This document shows positions 19,548 through 28,275 of a DNA stretch of 64,000 nt, piece after piece. Origin of the DNA: Thermus caliditerrae (GTDB lineage Bacteria > Deinococcota > Deinococci > Deinococcales > Thermaceae); NCBI RefSeq assembly GCF_021462525.1, contig NZ_JAKEDT010000001.1, forward strand, positions 281,177-345,176, written 5' to 3'. The translations under genes were made by a program, and so were the position numbers. Each line of letters opens with the position of its first letter. Position 1 is the stretch's first letter. A model generated the notes under the pieces. The model saw only the letters and a list, made by a program, of their open reading frames with translations. It did no database searches and was not told the DNA's origin.

Positions 19548-19640
19548 CCCCCAACACAGGGGATGCGCTGGGGACAAAAAGCCTCCGCACGGGGTTCCCT
19601 GCGCTTCCCCCCAGGCCCACCCGTCCCTAGCCGCTCAACT

Positions 19641-21365
19641 TCAGAAAAGCTCCCGCCTCAGGGCCTCCGCGGAGTTGTCCTCCAGGACCTCCTCCCGCTT
19701 GGTGGCCCAGGCGGGGAAGGGAAAGCGCACCAGGAGGGGCACGGGGATCTCGGGCTGGGAGAGGATCACCGAGCCTTGGGGCAGGATAAGGGCCCGCTGG
19801 CGGAAGGAAGCGGGCAGGTGGCGGTACTCGGGCCGCTCCGCCTCGGCGGCGTCCAGGCGGCCCACCACCCGGATGGCGGCGTTGCCCACCACCCTGCGCT
19901 CCACCTCGCTGGCCGTCTGCTGCGCCCCGATGAGGATCACCCCCAAGGAGCGGCCGCGCTCGGCGATGTCCAGGAGGACGTCCTTGATGGGGCTCTCCTC
20001 GTCCCGGGGGGCGTACTTGTTGAGCTCGTCCAACACGATGAAGACCCGGCCCCGGTACTGGCCCCGCTCCTTGCGCTCAAAGAGGTCCTTGAGCAAAGCG
20101 CCCACCACGAACATCTGCGCCTGGGGGTGGAGCTTGGCCAAGTCCACCACGTGCACCTGCTCCCCTTTTAGGGGGTCCGGGGGGTTGCCGGGGCGGTCGC
20201 CCCGGAGGAGGTGGCCCACGTTTTCCACGCTGGCGCGCAGGCGCCGCACGAAGGCCTCGAGGGTCCCTCGGGCCTGCCGAGCGGTCCAGCCCCGGTCCCC
20301 CTCCCCTTCCCCGCTTTCCGGGCCCAGGAGCTTGAACTCCAGGTAGCGCACCAGCTCGGCAAAGCTCTGGAGGCGCACCCGGCCCAGGCCGTCGAAGGTG
20401 ATCCCATCCGGCAGGTCTTCCCCGGGCCAGTCCTCCACCAAAAGGGCCGGGCCCTTCTGCCTCTCCGCCAGCCGCCTGAGCTTCTCCGCCACGTGGACCA
20501 CCAAGAAGCCCAGGTTGGTAAGCGCCCCCTTGTCGGCGAAGAGAAAGGGGAGGAGGCCCCTTTGGGCGAACTGCACCAGGTCCCAGTGGTAGGCCCGCAC
20601 CCCCTCCAGCCGGGTGTCCACGTCCGGCAGGTACCCCTCCTTCTTGGGCGGGGCCAGGAAGGCCACGCTCCCGAAGGGGGTGGCGGGCAGGCCCAGCCGG
20701 GCGTACTCCTTCCGGGCCTCCTCCGTGAGGCGGGCGTTGGTCTTGTCCAGGAAGAAGAGGTCTTCCCCCTTCACGTTGAAGAGGAGCACCTTGGCCTGGT
20801 GGGCATCCTCCAGCACGCCGCTTTCCAGGAGGCTCTTGAGGAGAAAGGTGGCGTAGCTGGTCTTGGCCGCCACCCCGCTGATGCCGGAGATGTTGACGTG
20901 GCCCCCTTTGACCCCGTTCAGGAACTCCAGGTTGAGGTAGGCCACCTCCCCGTTCTTGAGAAGCCCTGCCGGGAGCTTGGTGCTCCCCCTCTGGTTCCTC
21001 ATGGCCTCGTAGTAGAGGGCAAGCTCCAAGTCCCCCCCTTGCGCCAGGTAGACGGGGGAGCCAGGGTCTGGGGGGAAAAACTCCTCGGGCAGGATGCGGG
21101 TCACGCTCACGTGGGCCACGTAGGCCAGGGAAACGGGGATCTTGCCCTCCACCGCCAAAAAGGTGTCCGTGTCAAAGTTCTGCCCCTCGTGGGCCTTGGC
21201 CACGTGGTCCACCATGCCGAAGTAGCGCACCTGGCCCACCTTGGGGTGGTATCCCTCCACCACCACCAGGTCGTCCAGGCGCAAAAGCCCCTCCCCCTCC
21301 ACCCCCACCCAGAACTCCAGGGGGGTGGCCTCCCGGCTTCCCAGCACCACGCCGATCCGCTCCAC
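19641..21365 (-). CDS. herA: HerA-type DNA-translocating ATPase
   Basis: Hexameric FtsK/HerA-like ATPase (DUF87) that works with NurA in end resection. 574 residues. An N-terminal HAS-barrel (about 1-100) is followed by a P-loop region GISGVAAKTSYATFL near 165, where the usual final glycine before KT is alanine; a Walker B strand VFIVLDELNKYAP near 455; and a late sensor motif LIGAQQTASEVE. It follows nurA after three bases, in the malic enzyme-nurA-herA operon. Its C-terminus is 108 bases upstream of gcvT. Confidence 0.9.
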   Translation of the reverse strand: MERIGVVLGSREATPLEFWVGVEGEGLLRLDDLVVVEGYHPKVGQVRYFGMVDHVAKAHEGQNFDTDTFLAVEGKIPVSLAYVAHVSVTRILPEEFFPPDPGSPVYLAQGGDLELALYYEAMRNQRGSTKLPAGLLKNGEVAYLNLEFLNGVKGGHVNISGISGVAAKTSYATFLLKSLLESGVLEDAHQAKVLLFNVKGEDLFFLDKTNARLTEEARKEYARLGLPATPFGSVAFLAPPKKEGYLPDVDTRLEGVRAYHWDLVQFAQRGLLPFLFADKGALTNLGFLVVHVAEKLRRLAERQKGPALLVEDWPGEDLPDGITFDGLGRVRLQSFAELVRYLEFKLLGPESGEGEGDRGWTARQARGTLEAFVRRLRASVENVGHLLRGDRPGNPPDPLKGEQVHVVDLAKLHPQAQMFVVGALLKDLFERKERGQYRGRVFIVLDELNKYAPRDEESPIKDVLLDIAERGRSLGVILIGAQQTASEVERRVVGNAAIRVVGRLDAAEAERPEYRHLPASFRQRALILPQGSVILSQPEIPVPLLVRFPFPAWATKREEVLEDNSAEALRRELF

Positions 21366-21368
21366 CTT

Positions 21369-22250
21369 TCACCTCCCAAGGTGCCTGGCCAGCATGCGGG
21401 CCACCACCTCGCGGCTTCCCATCCTTCGGGCCAGTTCCCGCTCCAGCCCCCCCACGGGCAGGAGGTTCTGCGGAGCCCGGGGGTCTTTCACCGGGTGGGA
21501 GGCCAAAGCGGGAAAGAGGCCCAAGGAGAGGTCCGCCAGGCCCAAGAAATCCCCCGAAAGAAGGGTTTCCACCCGCAAGAGCCCGCTCTCCGGGGGGCGC
21601 ACCCCCTCCGGGGACAGGGGCAGGCGCAGGTACCAGCTGGCGAGCTCCATCCCCTTCCTGCGCACCCGAAAGGCCGGGGTGCGCTCCCCTGGGGCCAGGG
21701 CGCGGAGGAGGGCCTCCTCCTCCTTGGGCAGGTACCGGGCCCAGTGGGTCTTTATGTAGCCCAGCACCGGGCCTTCCCGCACCGCGCGCACCGGCCCGTC
21801 CACCACCAAGAGCCCCTCCACTAGCTCCTTGGCCAGTGCCCGCTCCAGGCCAGCCCGGGCCTGGCGCAAGCCCTCCTGCAGACCCTCGAGGCCCTCCCCC
21901 ACCGCGGGCACGGGTTCGTAGGCCAGCTCCCCCACAGCCAGGGGCTTCTCCAAGCCAACCCCAACCCGGCGCACCACGGGGGGAAGAAGCCGCATCCTTC
22001 CCCCCTCCCACACCACCGTCCCTGCGGCCACGCACCCCAGGAGGGCAAGCCGCTCCCCGTCGGAGATCAGGGCCTCAGCCCGCTCCCGCCCGTCCAGGAA
22101 GTAAAGGGGTTCGGGCCAGGATTGGGGAGGAGCGGTCCTGGCCTCCCAGGGCTCCTCCAGGAGGTGGAAGGCCTCGGGCTCGCTCCCCCGGAGAAGGGCC
22201 TCTTCGGCCTCCTGCCAGGGGAGGTCCAGGGCGTAAAGCCGCCAGGCCAT
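21369..22250 (-). CDS. nurA: NurA 5'-3' nuclease
   Basis: Partner of HerA in DNA end processing. 293 residues. NurA features are the acidic strand YFLDGRERAEA near residue 50, LLVVDGPVR near 147, and GYIKTH followed late by HPVKDPRAPQNLLPVGGLE, which carries the terminal acidic/metal residues. It lies four bases after the malic enzyme stop and three before herA. From established knowledge the pair exists in archaea and in Thermus; I do not see mre11 or rad50 here. Confidence 0.87.
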   Translation of the reverse strand: MAWRLYALDLPWQEAEEALLRGSEPEAFHLLEEPWEARTAPPQSWPEPLYFLDGRERAEALISDGERLALLGCVAAGTVVWEGGRMRLLPPVVRRVGVGLEKPLAVGELAYEPVPAVGEGLEGLQEGLRQARAGLERALAKELVEGLLVVDGPVRAVREGPVLGYIKTHWARYLPKEEEALLRALAPGERTPAFRVRRKGMELASWYLRLPLSPEGVRPPESGLLRVETLLSGDFLGLADLSLGLFPALASHPVKDPRAPQNLLPVGGLERELARRMGSREVVARMLARHLGR

Positions 22251-22254
22251 GCCC

Positions 22255-23985
22255 CTAGATTACCGGGGCCGGGCGGTAGGGCAGGTACTTGGGCTCCCAG
22301 AAGCGGGAGCGCACGAACTCCATGAGCCCCTTGAAGGAAAGCCCCTTTACCCGCTCCTCCTCGGCCACGCCGTCCTCGAGGGCCCGCTGCATCACCCGGG
22401 CCGCCACGTAGGGGGAAACCTCCCGCAGGCGAGCCACCGGCGGGTAAAGGAGGTCTGGGAAGTGGGCCTTGGTGTAGTCGTAAAGGGCGTAGGCCGCCTC
22501 CAGGACCATGCCGTCCGTGACCTCCCGGGCCCGGGAAAGCACCGCCCCCAAGCCCAGGCCGGGGAAGATAAAGGCGTTGTTCCCCTGGCCGATGGGGATG
22601 GTGCGCCCCATGTACCCCACCGGGGGGAAGGGGCTCCCCGCCGCCACCAAAGCCCGGCCCTCCGTCCAATAGATGAGGTCGTCGGGCAGGGCCTCGGAGG
22701 CCGAGGTGGGGTTGGAGAGGGGAAAGATCACGGGCCGCGGGGTGTTTGCCAGCATGGCCTTGGCCACGGGCTCGGTGAAGCTCCCTCCCTGGCCGGAAAG
22801 GCCCAGGAGGACGGTGGCCTTGGCGTTGCGGATGGTGTCCAGAAGGCCAGGGTAGGGACCGGAGAACTCCCAGCCCGCAAGGCGCTCGGGCCGCTGGGCG
22901 TAAGGACGCTTGTAGTCCTCCATGCTCCGCCCCTCCACCAAAAGCCCCTTGGAGTCCAGCACCAGCACCCGGGCCCGGGCCTCCTCCTCGGAGAGGCCCT
23001 CCCGCTTCATCCCCTCCCTCAGGGCCCAGGCCACGCCAATGCCCCCCGCCCCGGCGCCGTACACCACGACCACCTGGTCGGAAAGCCTCTCCCCCTTGAG
23101 GCGGCAGGCGGAGAGCACCCCCGCCAGGGCCACCGCCCCCGTACCCTGGATATCGTCGTTGAAGGAGGGCACCACCTTGCGGTAGCGCTCCAAGACGGTA
23201 AATGCCGCCTCCTTGGAGAAGTCCTCCCACTGGATGAGGGCCTTGGGGTAGCGCCGGCGCACCGCCTCCACGAAGCGATCCAGGAAGCGGTAGTAGGCCT
23301 CCCCCTTCAGGCGCTTGTGCCGCACCCCCAGGTAAAGGGGATCCATGAGGAGATCCTCCCGGTCTGTGCCCACATCCAGCTCCACGGGAAGGGTTTTGTC
23401 GGGTCCTACACCTCCCGCGGCGGTGTAGATGGTGAGCTTCCCGATGGAAATGGCCATGCCCCCATATCCCTGGTCCCCGATGCCCAGGATGGCGGAGGAG
23501 TCCGAGGCCACGATGAGGCGGACCTCCTCCAGGGGAACGTTGGCCAGGGCCTCCTCGATGTGGCCGATGTTTCTGGTGCTGGCGGTGAAGCCCCGGGGGT
23601 AGCGGTATATGTGGGAGAACTCCCGCACCGCCTCCCCCACCGTGGGGGTGTAGAGGATGGGGAGCATCTCCTCCAGGTGGTCCACCAAGAGGGCGTAGAA
23701 GAGCACCTCGTTGCGGTCCTGAAGGTGGCGGAGGTAAATGTGCTTCTCCAAGGGGCTCTGGATCAGGCGGTAGCGGCGGTAAACCCGCTCCTTTTGCTCC
23801 TCCAGGGTGTTCACGTGGGGGGGGAGGAGGCCCTCGAGGCCCAAGGCTCTCCGCTCCTCCTCGGTGAAAGCCGTGCCCTTGTTGAGAAGGGGAAGCCTCA
23901 GGAGGAGGAAGCCGGAAACGTAGGGCTCCAGGTACCTTTCGCCTCGTTCATCCCGCTTGACGTCGTAGTAGCGGCTGACTGGCAT
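22255..23985 (-). CDS. NAD(P)-dependent malic enzyme (oxaloacetate-decarboxylating)
   Basis: Oxidatively decarboxylates malate to pyruvate with NAD(P)H. 576 residues, the large (bacterial SfcA/eukaryote-like) class. Motifs: LYTPTVGEA near residue 105, the [11 protein letters not shown] region, [14 protein letters not shown] near 270, and the nucleotide loop [11 protein letters not shown] near 305; late [13 protein letters not shown]-like text is [18 protein letters not shown] chose ATG 23985 ([12 protein letters not shown]), since the longer frame from 24090 runs into the terminator of the next gene. First gene of an operon with nurA and herA, an unexpected partnership. NAD versus NADP cannot be settled by eye. 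Confidence 0.93.
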   Translation of the reverse strand: MPVSRYYDVKRDERGERYLEPYVSGFLLLRLPLLNKGTAFTEEERRALGLEGLLPPHVNTLEEQKERVYRRYRLIQSPLEKHIYLRHLQDRNEVLFYALLVDHLEEMLPILYTPTVGEAVREFSHIYRYPRGFTASTRNIGHIEEALANVPLEEVRLIVASDSSAILGIGDQGYGGMAISIGKLTIYTAAGGVGPDKTLPVELDVGTDREDLLMDPLYLGVRHKRLKGEAYYRFLDRFVEAVRRRYPKALIQWEDFSKEAAFTVLERYRKVVPSFNDDIQGTGAVALAGVLSACRLKGERLSDQVVVVYGAGAGGIGVAWALREGMKREGLSEEEARARVLVLDSKGLLVEGRSMEDYKRPYAQRPERLAGWEFSGPYPGLLDTIRNAKATVLLGLSGQGGSFTEPVAKAMLANTPRPVIFPLSNPTSASEALPDDLIYWTEGRALVAAGSPFPPVGYMGRTIPIGQGNNAFIFPGLGLGAVLSRAREVTDGMVLEAAYALYDYTKAHFPDLLYPPVARLREVSPYVAARVMQRALEDGVAEEERVKGLSFKGLMEFVRSRFWEPKYLPYRPAPVI

Positions 23986-24048
23986 GGCCCTATTCTCCCA
24001 CCCCACCAGAGCTGGAGCTAGGGGAAAAAGGTCCCAAGTCCCTTCAAG

Positions 24049-24079
24049 GAAAAAGGGCTGCGGCCTCCTGGAAGGCCGC
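24049..24079 (-). terminator. Terminator for the SufT-like gene
   Basis: On the minus strand GCGGCCT pairs with AGGCCGC across six bases, followed shortly by CCCTTTTTCC. It separates the SufT-like gene from malic enzyme. Confidence 0.65.
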
Positions 24080-24129
24080 GCGCCCTGCACCGGGCTACCG
24101 GGAGCCCAGGCCCGGCCGGGCGGGTTTTC

Positions 24130-24465
24130 TCAGACGTTGAAGCCAAACATGCGCATCATGCGCTTGCCCTCCTCGGTCATCTTGGCGGGGGTCCAGGGAG
24201 GAGTCCAGACGAACTCCACGTTCACCCCCTGCACCCCGGGCAGGCGCATGACCGCCATCTCCGCATCGGCTTTCACCACGTCCTGGGCCGGACAGCCGAT
24301 GGCGGTTAGGGTCATGGTGATGTCCACCACGCCGTTTTCCTGGACCTGCACGTCGTACACGAGGCCCAGGTCCACGATGTTCACGGGGATCTCCGGGTCG
24401 TAGACCACCTTGAGGGCCTCGAGGACCTGTTCCTTGGTAGGCAGCTCCTTCGCCTCCGTCTCCAT
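24130..24465 (-). CDS. MIP18/SufT-like Fe-S cluster assembly factor (DUF59)
   Basis: 111 residues of a single DUF59 domain. Signature segments are VYDPEIPVNIVDLGLVYDV near residues 21-39 and the cysteine motif LTAIGCPA near 53-60; the C-terminus VWTPPWTPAKMTEEGKR is typical of SufT/PaaD-like proteins. Such proteins help deliver Fe-S clusters. This fits the many Fe-S proteins nearby (Nqo, Psr), though the exact client is unknown. Leaderless promoter; divergent from the riboswitch-terC unit. Confidence 0.87.
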   Translation of the reverse strand: METEAKELPTKEQVLEALKVVYDPEIPVNIVDLGLVYDVQVQENGVVDITMTLTAIGCPAQDVVKADAEMAVMRLPGVQGVNVEFVWTPPWTPAKMTEEGKRMMRMFGFNV

Positions 24466-24472
24466 GGCTTTC

Positions 24473-24478
24473 AGTATA
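24473..24478 (-). promoter_or_regulatory. -10 box for the SufT-like gene
   Basis: TATACT on the minus strand, seven bases before the ATG. Confidence 0.5.
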
Positions 24479-24504
24479 CCCGCAAAACCCTATCCCTTTT
24501 TGGG

Positions 24505-24510
24505 TATAAT
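24505..24510 (+). promoter_or_regulatory. -10 box for the riboswitch-terC transcript
   Basis: A perfect TATAAT. The -35 is poor. Transcription would start about 24517, just before the aptamer. Confidence 0.6.
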
Positions 24511-24517
24511 GACCCCC

Positions 24518-24622
24518 GGTTGGGGAGTAGCCCCAAGACCGGCCTTCCGTCAAGACGGGCGCGGGCCCCGGGAGGCTGGGGGCGAAAAGCCCGGGCAAGA
24601 CCACCGCCATGGCGGTGGTCTT
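24518..24622 (+). ncRNA. yybP-ykoY (manganese) riboswitch upstream of terC
   Basis: The 5' leader contains the hallmark GGGGAGTAGCCCC of the yybP-ykoY aptamer at about 24522, a CCGTC-AAGACGG pairing element, the conserved-looking GGGCGAAAAGCCC, and GGGCAAGACC near 24593. The last overlaps a 13-bp perfect palindrome (24597-24622, AAGACCACCGCCA with its complement) that can form an expression-platform hairpin ending about 20 bases before the ATG. The gene downstream is TerC, a known target of this riboswitch class. The ligand Mn2+ is taken from the family. I cannot fold it here. Confidence 0.82.
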
Positions 24623-24641
24623 GATCTTTGAGGAGGTGCGC

Positions 24642-25337
24642 ATGGAAGCCAGTGTCTTCTCGGTGATCCTGATCCTGGTGGCCCTCGAGGTCATCCTCTC
24701 CGCGGACAACGCCCTCATTCTGGGGGTCATCGTTCAAAAGCTGCCCCACCACCTCAGGCGAAAAGCCCTCTTCTACGGCATCCTGGGGGCCTACGTCCTC
24801 CGGGGCCTGGCCCTTCTTTTCGCCGCCATGGTGATTAAGCTCTGGTGGGTGCAGGTCCTGGGCGCGGCCTACCTCCTCTACATCGCCCTGAAGCACTTCC
24901 TGAAGCCCGAGGCGGCCCATACCCCTCCCCCTTTGGAGGTGAGCGCCGCCCAGTTCCGGAAGGTGGTGGTCCAGGTGGAGCTCATGGACCTGGCCTTCGC
25001 CGTGGACTCCGTCTTGGTGGCCGTGGCCCTCTCCGACAAGCTTTGGGTCATCTACACCGGGGTCTTCCTGGGCATCCTAGCCCTCCGGATGCTGGCCAGC
25101 CTGGTGGTCACCCTCCTGGACCGGTACCCCCGCTTCAAGCACCTGGCCTACGGGGTGGTGGGCCTAGCGGGGGTGAAGCTCTTGGTGGGCGGCTGGGACA
25201 AGCTGGCCAAGGAAGGCCTCCACCGCCCCGAGCTGGCGGTGGGCCTGGACAAGGAAGCCTTCAGCCTCCTCATCCTAGGGGTGCTCCTTTTGGGGAGCGT
25301 GTGGGCGCTGCGCAAACCCGCAGCCCAGCCCTCCTAA
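24642..25337 (+). CDS. TerC-family membrane protein, probable metal exporter
   Basis: 231 residues with about seven membrane segments. The two TerC signature blocks are visible: VALEVILSADNALILG near residue 10, and VELMDLAFAVDSVLVAVALS near 110, each with a conserved acidic residue in the membrane. I chose ATG 24642 behind GAGGAGGTG rather than the ATG at 24609, which lies in the regulatory hairpin. TerC proteins act in metal (often Mn2+) export or metalation of secreted proteins. It is controlled by the riboswitch and converges on sbtB with a four-base overlap. Confidence 0.92.
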   Translation: MEASVFSVILILVALEVILSADNALILGVIVQKLPHHLRRKALFYGILGAYVLRGLALLFAAMVIKLWWVQVLGAAYLLYIALKHFLKPEAAHTPPPLEVSAAQFRKVVVQVELMDLAFAVDSVLVAVALSDKLWVIYTGVFLGILALRMLASLVVTLLDRYPRFKHLAYGVVGLAGVKLLVGGWDKLAKEGLHRPELAVGLDKEAFSLLILGVLLLGSVWALRKPAAQPS

Positions 25338-25636
25338 ACGTACTTCTCCCCCCGGACCACCCAGACGTTCTCCACGTAGGCGATGACGGCGTAGTGGGGA
25401 AAGTAAGCCTCTTGCAGCCGGGCGAGGATCTTCAGGGCCACCTCCTCGGGAACGATGGTTTCCAGGCGGATGTTCTGCCCCTCCCAGTCCACGCTCCGCA
25501 TGCCCCTCGAGCCCTCCCCCCGGGCGGGAACGATGGTGTACCCCTTGGCCCCCAGGCGCTGGATCTCCTCCACCAGCTTTTTCTCCAGCAGGCTTTCCGC
25601 CACGATGGTGACCAGCTTCAAAGGCACCAGGTCCAT
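25334..25636 (-). CDS. sbtB: SbtB-like PII-family regulator
   Basis: 100 residues with the PII fold: a first strand KLVTIVAESLLEKKLVEEIQRLGAKGYTI, a short T-loop (PARGEGSRGMR), and the later strands LETIVPEEVALKILARLQ and YAVIAYVENVWVVR. Located directly after sbtA (two-base gap), as in cyanobacteria, where SbtB binds SbtA and senses cAMP or adenylates. The C-terminal cysteine loop of cyanobacterial SbtB is absent. I chose the ATG at 25636 over one six codons earlier, which lies inside sbtA. Confidence 0.85.
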   Translation of the reverse strand: MDLVPLKLVTIVAESLLEKKLVEEIQRLGAKGYTIVPARGEGSRGMRSVDWEGQNIRLETIVPEEVALKILARLQEAYFPHYAVIAYVENVWVVRGEKYV

Positions 25637-25638
25637 CC

Positions 25639-26595
25639 TTACCCCCCAATCCACTTGGCTATGGCGTGGTACACAGGAATGCCCAAGACCAGGTTAAAGG
25701 GAAAGGTCACCGCCAGGCTGGCGGTGAGGTACAGGCTGGGGTTGGCCTCGGGCAAGGCGATGCGCACCGCCGCTGGAGCGGCGATGTAGCTGGCGCTGGC
25801 GCTCATGGCCCCAAGCACGGTGGCCCCGCCCGGGGAAAGCCCTGCCAGGTGCCCCACCCAAACCCCCAAGGCGCCGTGGAGGAGGGGAAGGAGGGTGCCG
25901 AAGAGGAGCAGGCGCAAGCCCACCTGCCTCAGGGCGGCGAAGCGGGAAGCCGCCACCATACCGAGGTCTAGGAGGAAAAGGGTGAGGGCTCCATAGAAAG
26001 GGTCCACGAAAAAGGGTTTCACCCGCTCCATTCCCGCCTCCCCCGAAAGGGCGCCGATGAGAAGCCCCCCCAGGAGGAGGACCACGCTCTTCCCGGTGAG
26101 CACCTCCCGGAAGGCCTCCCCCAGGTTTCCGCCGCCTCTTTTGGCGAGGAGCAGGGCCAACACGATGCCCGGCACCTCCAGAAGGGCCACCAGGGTGGGC
26201 AGGAACCCCTCGGGCCGGTGGCCCACCCCCTGGGCGAAGGTGAGGGCGGCGAGGAAGGTGACCGCGGAAACCGAGCCGTAGTGGGCGGCCAGGGCCCCGG
26301 CGTCGGCCCTTCCCACGCCTAGGAAGCGGCGGGCCAAGAGGTAGCCGGAAAGGGGCCTGAGGAGGGCGAGGAACAAGGTGGCCAAAGCCGGGAGCAGGAG
26401 GAGGACTACGGGCGTTTTGGAAAGCTCCACTCCCCCTTTGAAGCCGATGGCGAAGAGGAGGTAGATGGAAAGGGCTGTATACAGGGCCTCGGGGAAGGCC
26501 AGGTCGCTTTTCAGGAGGCGGGCCGCCACCCCCAGGGCGAAGGCCAGGACCATGGGGGAAAGGAGGTTGAGCCTCAGGAGCTCCAGGGCGTCCAT
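25639..26595 (-). CDS. sbtA: SbtA-type sodium-dependent bicarbonate transporter
   Basis: 318 residues and about ten hydrophobic segments in two repeats. Family landmarks are [10 protein letters not shown] near residue 50, [13 protein letters not shown] near 105 and, in the second half, [24 protein letters not shown] (read in two parts) near 255. In cyanobacteria SbtA imports HCO3- with Na+. Thermus is not photosynthetic, so the bicarbonate probably serves anabolic carboxylations; purK-purE, which use it, are divergent next door. Operon sbtA-sbtB. Confidence 0.88.
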   Translation of the reverse strand: MDALELLRLNLLSPMVLAFALGVAARLLKSDLAFPEALYTALSIYLLFAIGFKGGVELSKTPVVLLLLPALATLFLALLRPLSGYLLARRFLGVGRADAGALAAHYGSVSAVTFLAALTFAQGVGHRPEGFLPTLVALLEVPGIVLALLLAKRGGGNLGEAFREVLTGKSVVLLLGGLLIGALSGEAGMERVKPFFVDPFYGALTLFLLDLGMVAASRFAALRQVGLRLLLFGTLLPLLHGALGVWVGHLAGLSPGGATVLGAMSASASYIAAPAAVRIALPEANPSLYLTASLAVTFPFNLVLGIPVYHAIAKWIGG

Positions 26596-26628
26596 GCCCC
26601 GCCTTCTACCACGGGAAAGGGGGCTTGG

Positions 26629-26634
26629 TACAAT
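26629..26634 (+). promoter_or_regulatory. -10 box for purEK
   Basis: TACAAT, eight bases before the purE ATG; leaderless. Confidence 0.5.
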
Positions 26635-26642
26635 CCGGTACG

Positions 26643-27137
26643 ATGCGGCCTTTGGTGGGCGTGATCATGGGTTCTAAGTCGGACTGGGAAACCCTGCGCC
26701 ACGCGGCGGAGACCCTCGAGGCCCTGGGCGTGCCCTACGAGGTGCGCGTGGTCTCCGCCCACCGCACCCCGGACCTGATGGCGGAGTACGCCAAGACCGC
26801 CAAGGAGCGGGGGCTTATGGTGATCATCGCTGGAGCCGGCGGGGCGGCCCACCTCCCCGGCATGACCGCCGCCTACACCCCCTTGCCCGTGCTGGGGGTG
26901 CCGGTGGAGAGCCAGGCCTTAAAGGGGCTGGATTCCCTCCTCTCCATTGTGCAGATGCCCGCGGGGGTCCCTGTGGGTACCCTGGCCATCGGCAAGGCGG
27001 GGGCGGTGAACGCCGCCCTCTTGGCCGCCAGCATCGTGGGGCTTTCCCACCCCGAGGTGATGGAGCGCCTGCAGGCCTACCGCCAGGCCCAGACCGAGGC
27101 CGTCCTGGCCCACCCCGACCCCCGGGAGGAGGCGTGA
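26643..27137 (+). CDS. purE: N5-carboxyaminoimidazole ribonucleotide mutase
   Basis: Purine synthesis: converts N5-CAIR to CAIR. 164 residues, class I PurE. Motifs: [12 protein letters not shown] near residue 7, VVSAHRTPD near 37 and [13 protein letters not shown] near 66. I chose ATG 26643 ([11 protein letters not shown]) since it follows the -10 box with normal leaderless spacing; the longer frame starts upstream of the promoter. Overlaps purK by four bases. Confidence 0.96.
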   Translation: MRPLVGVIMGSKSDWETLRHAAETLEALGVPYEVRVVSAHRTPDLMAEYAKTAKERGLMVIIAGAGGAAHLPGMTAAYTPLPVLGVPVESQALKGLDSLLSIVQMPAGVPVGTLAIGKAGAVNAALLAASIVGLSHPEVMERLQAYRQAQTEAVLAHPDPREEA

Positions 27138-28237
27138 GGGTCGGCATCCTGGGCGGCGGCCAGCTGGGGCGGATGCTGGCCCTTTCGGGCTACCCCTTGG
27201 GCCTTTCCTTCCGCTTCCTGGACCCAAGCCCTGAGGCCTGCGCCGGGCAGGTGGGGGAGCTGGTGGTGGGAGACTACCTGGACGGGGAGGCCCTCGCCCG
27301 CTTCGCCGAGGGGCTGGACCTGGTCACCTACGAGTTTGAGAACGTGCCCGTGGAGGCGGCGCAAAGGCTTGCGGAAAAGCTCCCCGTCTACCCGCCCCCC
27401 AAGGCCCTGGAGATCGCCCAGGACCGCCTGGCGGAGAAATCCTTCATGCAGGGCCTGGGGGTGCCCACCCCCCCCTTCCGCAGGGTGGACACCTTAGAGG
27501 AGCTTAGGGAGGGCTTGGCGGCGGTGGGCCTTCCCGCCCTCCTCAAGACGCGGCGGGGGGGGTACGACGGCAAGGGGCAGGCCCTGGTGCATTCCCCGGA
27601 AGAGGCGGAAAGGGCCTTCCACGCCTTGGGGGGCCAGGGGCTCATCCTCGAGGGCTTCGTCCCCTTCCACCGGGAGGTCTCCCTCCTGGCGGTGCGGGGC
27701 CTGGGGGGGGAGGTGGCCTTCTACCCCCTGGTGGCAAACCGCCACCAGGGGGGCATCCTCCGGCTTTCCCTGGCCCCCGCTCCCGGGCTTACCTCAAAGC
27801 TCCAGGAGAAGGCGGAGGGCTATGCCCAGAAGGCCCTCGAGGCCTGGGGCTACGCAGGCGTCCTGGCCCTGGAGCTCTTCCAGATGGGGGAGGAGCTCCT
27901 CTTCAACGAGATGGCCCCCCGGGTCCACAACTCCGGCCACTGGACGATAGAAGGGGCGGAGACGAGCCAGTTTGAGAACCACCTCCGGGCCCTTTTGGGC
28001 CTCCCCCTGGGGAGCACGGCCCCCAGGGGCTATAGCGCCATGGCCAACCTCATCGGGGTAGAACCGGACTTCGCCCAGGTCCTTGCCCTTCCCGGAGCCC
28101 ACCTGCACTGGTATGGCAAGGAGGTACGCCCGGGACGTAAGGTGGGGCATATCACCCTGCGGCGGGACACCTGGGAGGACCTCGCCCGGGACCTTCCCCA
28201 CCTTCTTACCTTGGCCCAGACCCCCGAACCGGTATAA
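27134..28237 (+). CDS. purK: N5-carboxyaminoimidazole ribonucleotide synthase
   Basis: ATP-grasp enzyme that joins AIR and bicarbonate to make N5-CAIR. 367 residues. Motifs: [11 protein letters not shown] at the N-terminus, YEFENVP near 65, [12 protein letters not shown] near 142 and [17 protein letters not shown] near 255. GTG start inside the purE stop (GTGA). Its TAA stop lies within the -10 box of the next gene. Use of bicarbonate links it to the divergent sbtA. Confidence 0.97.
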   Translation: MRVGILGGGQLGRMLALSGYPLGLSFRFLDPSPEACAGQVGELVVGDYLDGEALARFAEGLDLVTYEFENVPVEAAQRLAEKLPVYPPPKALEIAQDRLAEKSFMQGLGVPTPPFRRVDTLEELREGLAAVGLPALLKTRRGGYDGKGQALVHSPEEAERAFHALGGQGLILEGFVPFHREVSLLAVRGLGGEVAFYPLVANRHQGGILRLSLAPAPGLTSKLQEKAEGYAQKALEAWGYAGVLALELFQMGEELLFNEMAPRVHNSGHWTIEGAETSQFENHLRALLGLPLGSTAPRGYSAMANLIGVEPDFAQVLALPGAHLHWYGKEVRPGRKVGHITLRRDTWEDLARDLPHLLTLAQTPEPV

Positions 28238-28238
28238 T
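28233..28238 (+). promoter_or_regulatory. Promoter for the PaaK-like ligase gene
   Basis: TATAAT at 28233-28238 with TTGGCC at 28211-28216, spacing 16. It overlaps the end of purK. One of the clearer full promoters in the window. Confidence 0.65.
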
Positions 28239-28275
28239 CCCCCTGTTCCCTGCGGGAGCGGGAAGGAGGCAGGCC

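Noticed and set aside
19533-19640. Glycine riboswitch before gcvT
   Set aside because: The gap is only 108 bases, lacks the aptamer core, and a -10 box sits nine bases before the start codon.
20211-21824. Plus-strand frame of 537 codons opposite herA and nurA
   Set aside because: Low-complexity H/P/G/Q composition, no start signal, and it covers two real genes on the other strand.
22249-24021. Plus-strand frame of 590 codons opposite malic enzyme
   Set aside because: Same shadow pattern; the minus strand encodes a full malic enzyme.
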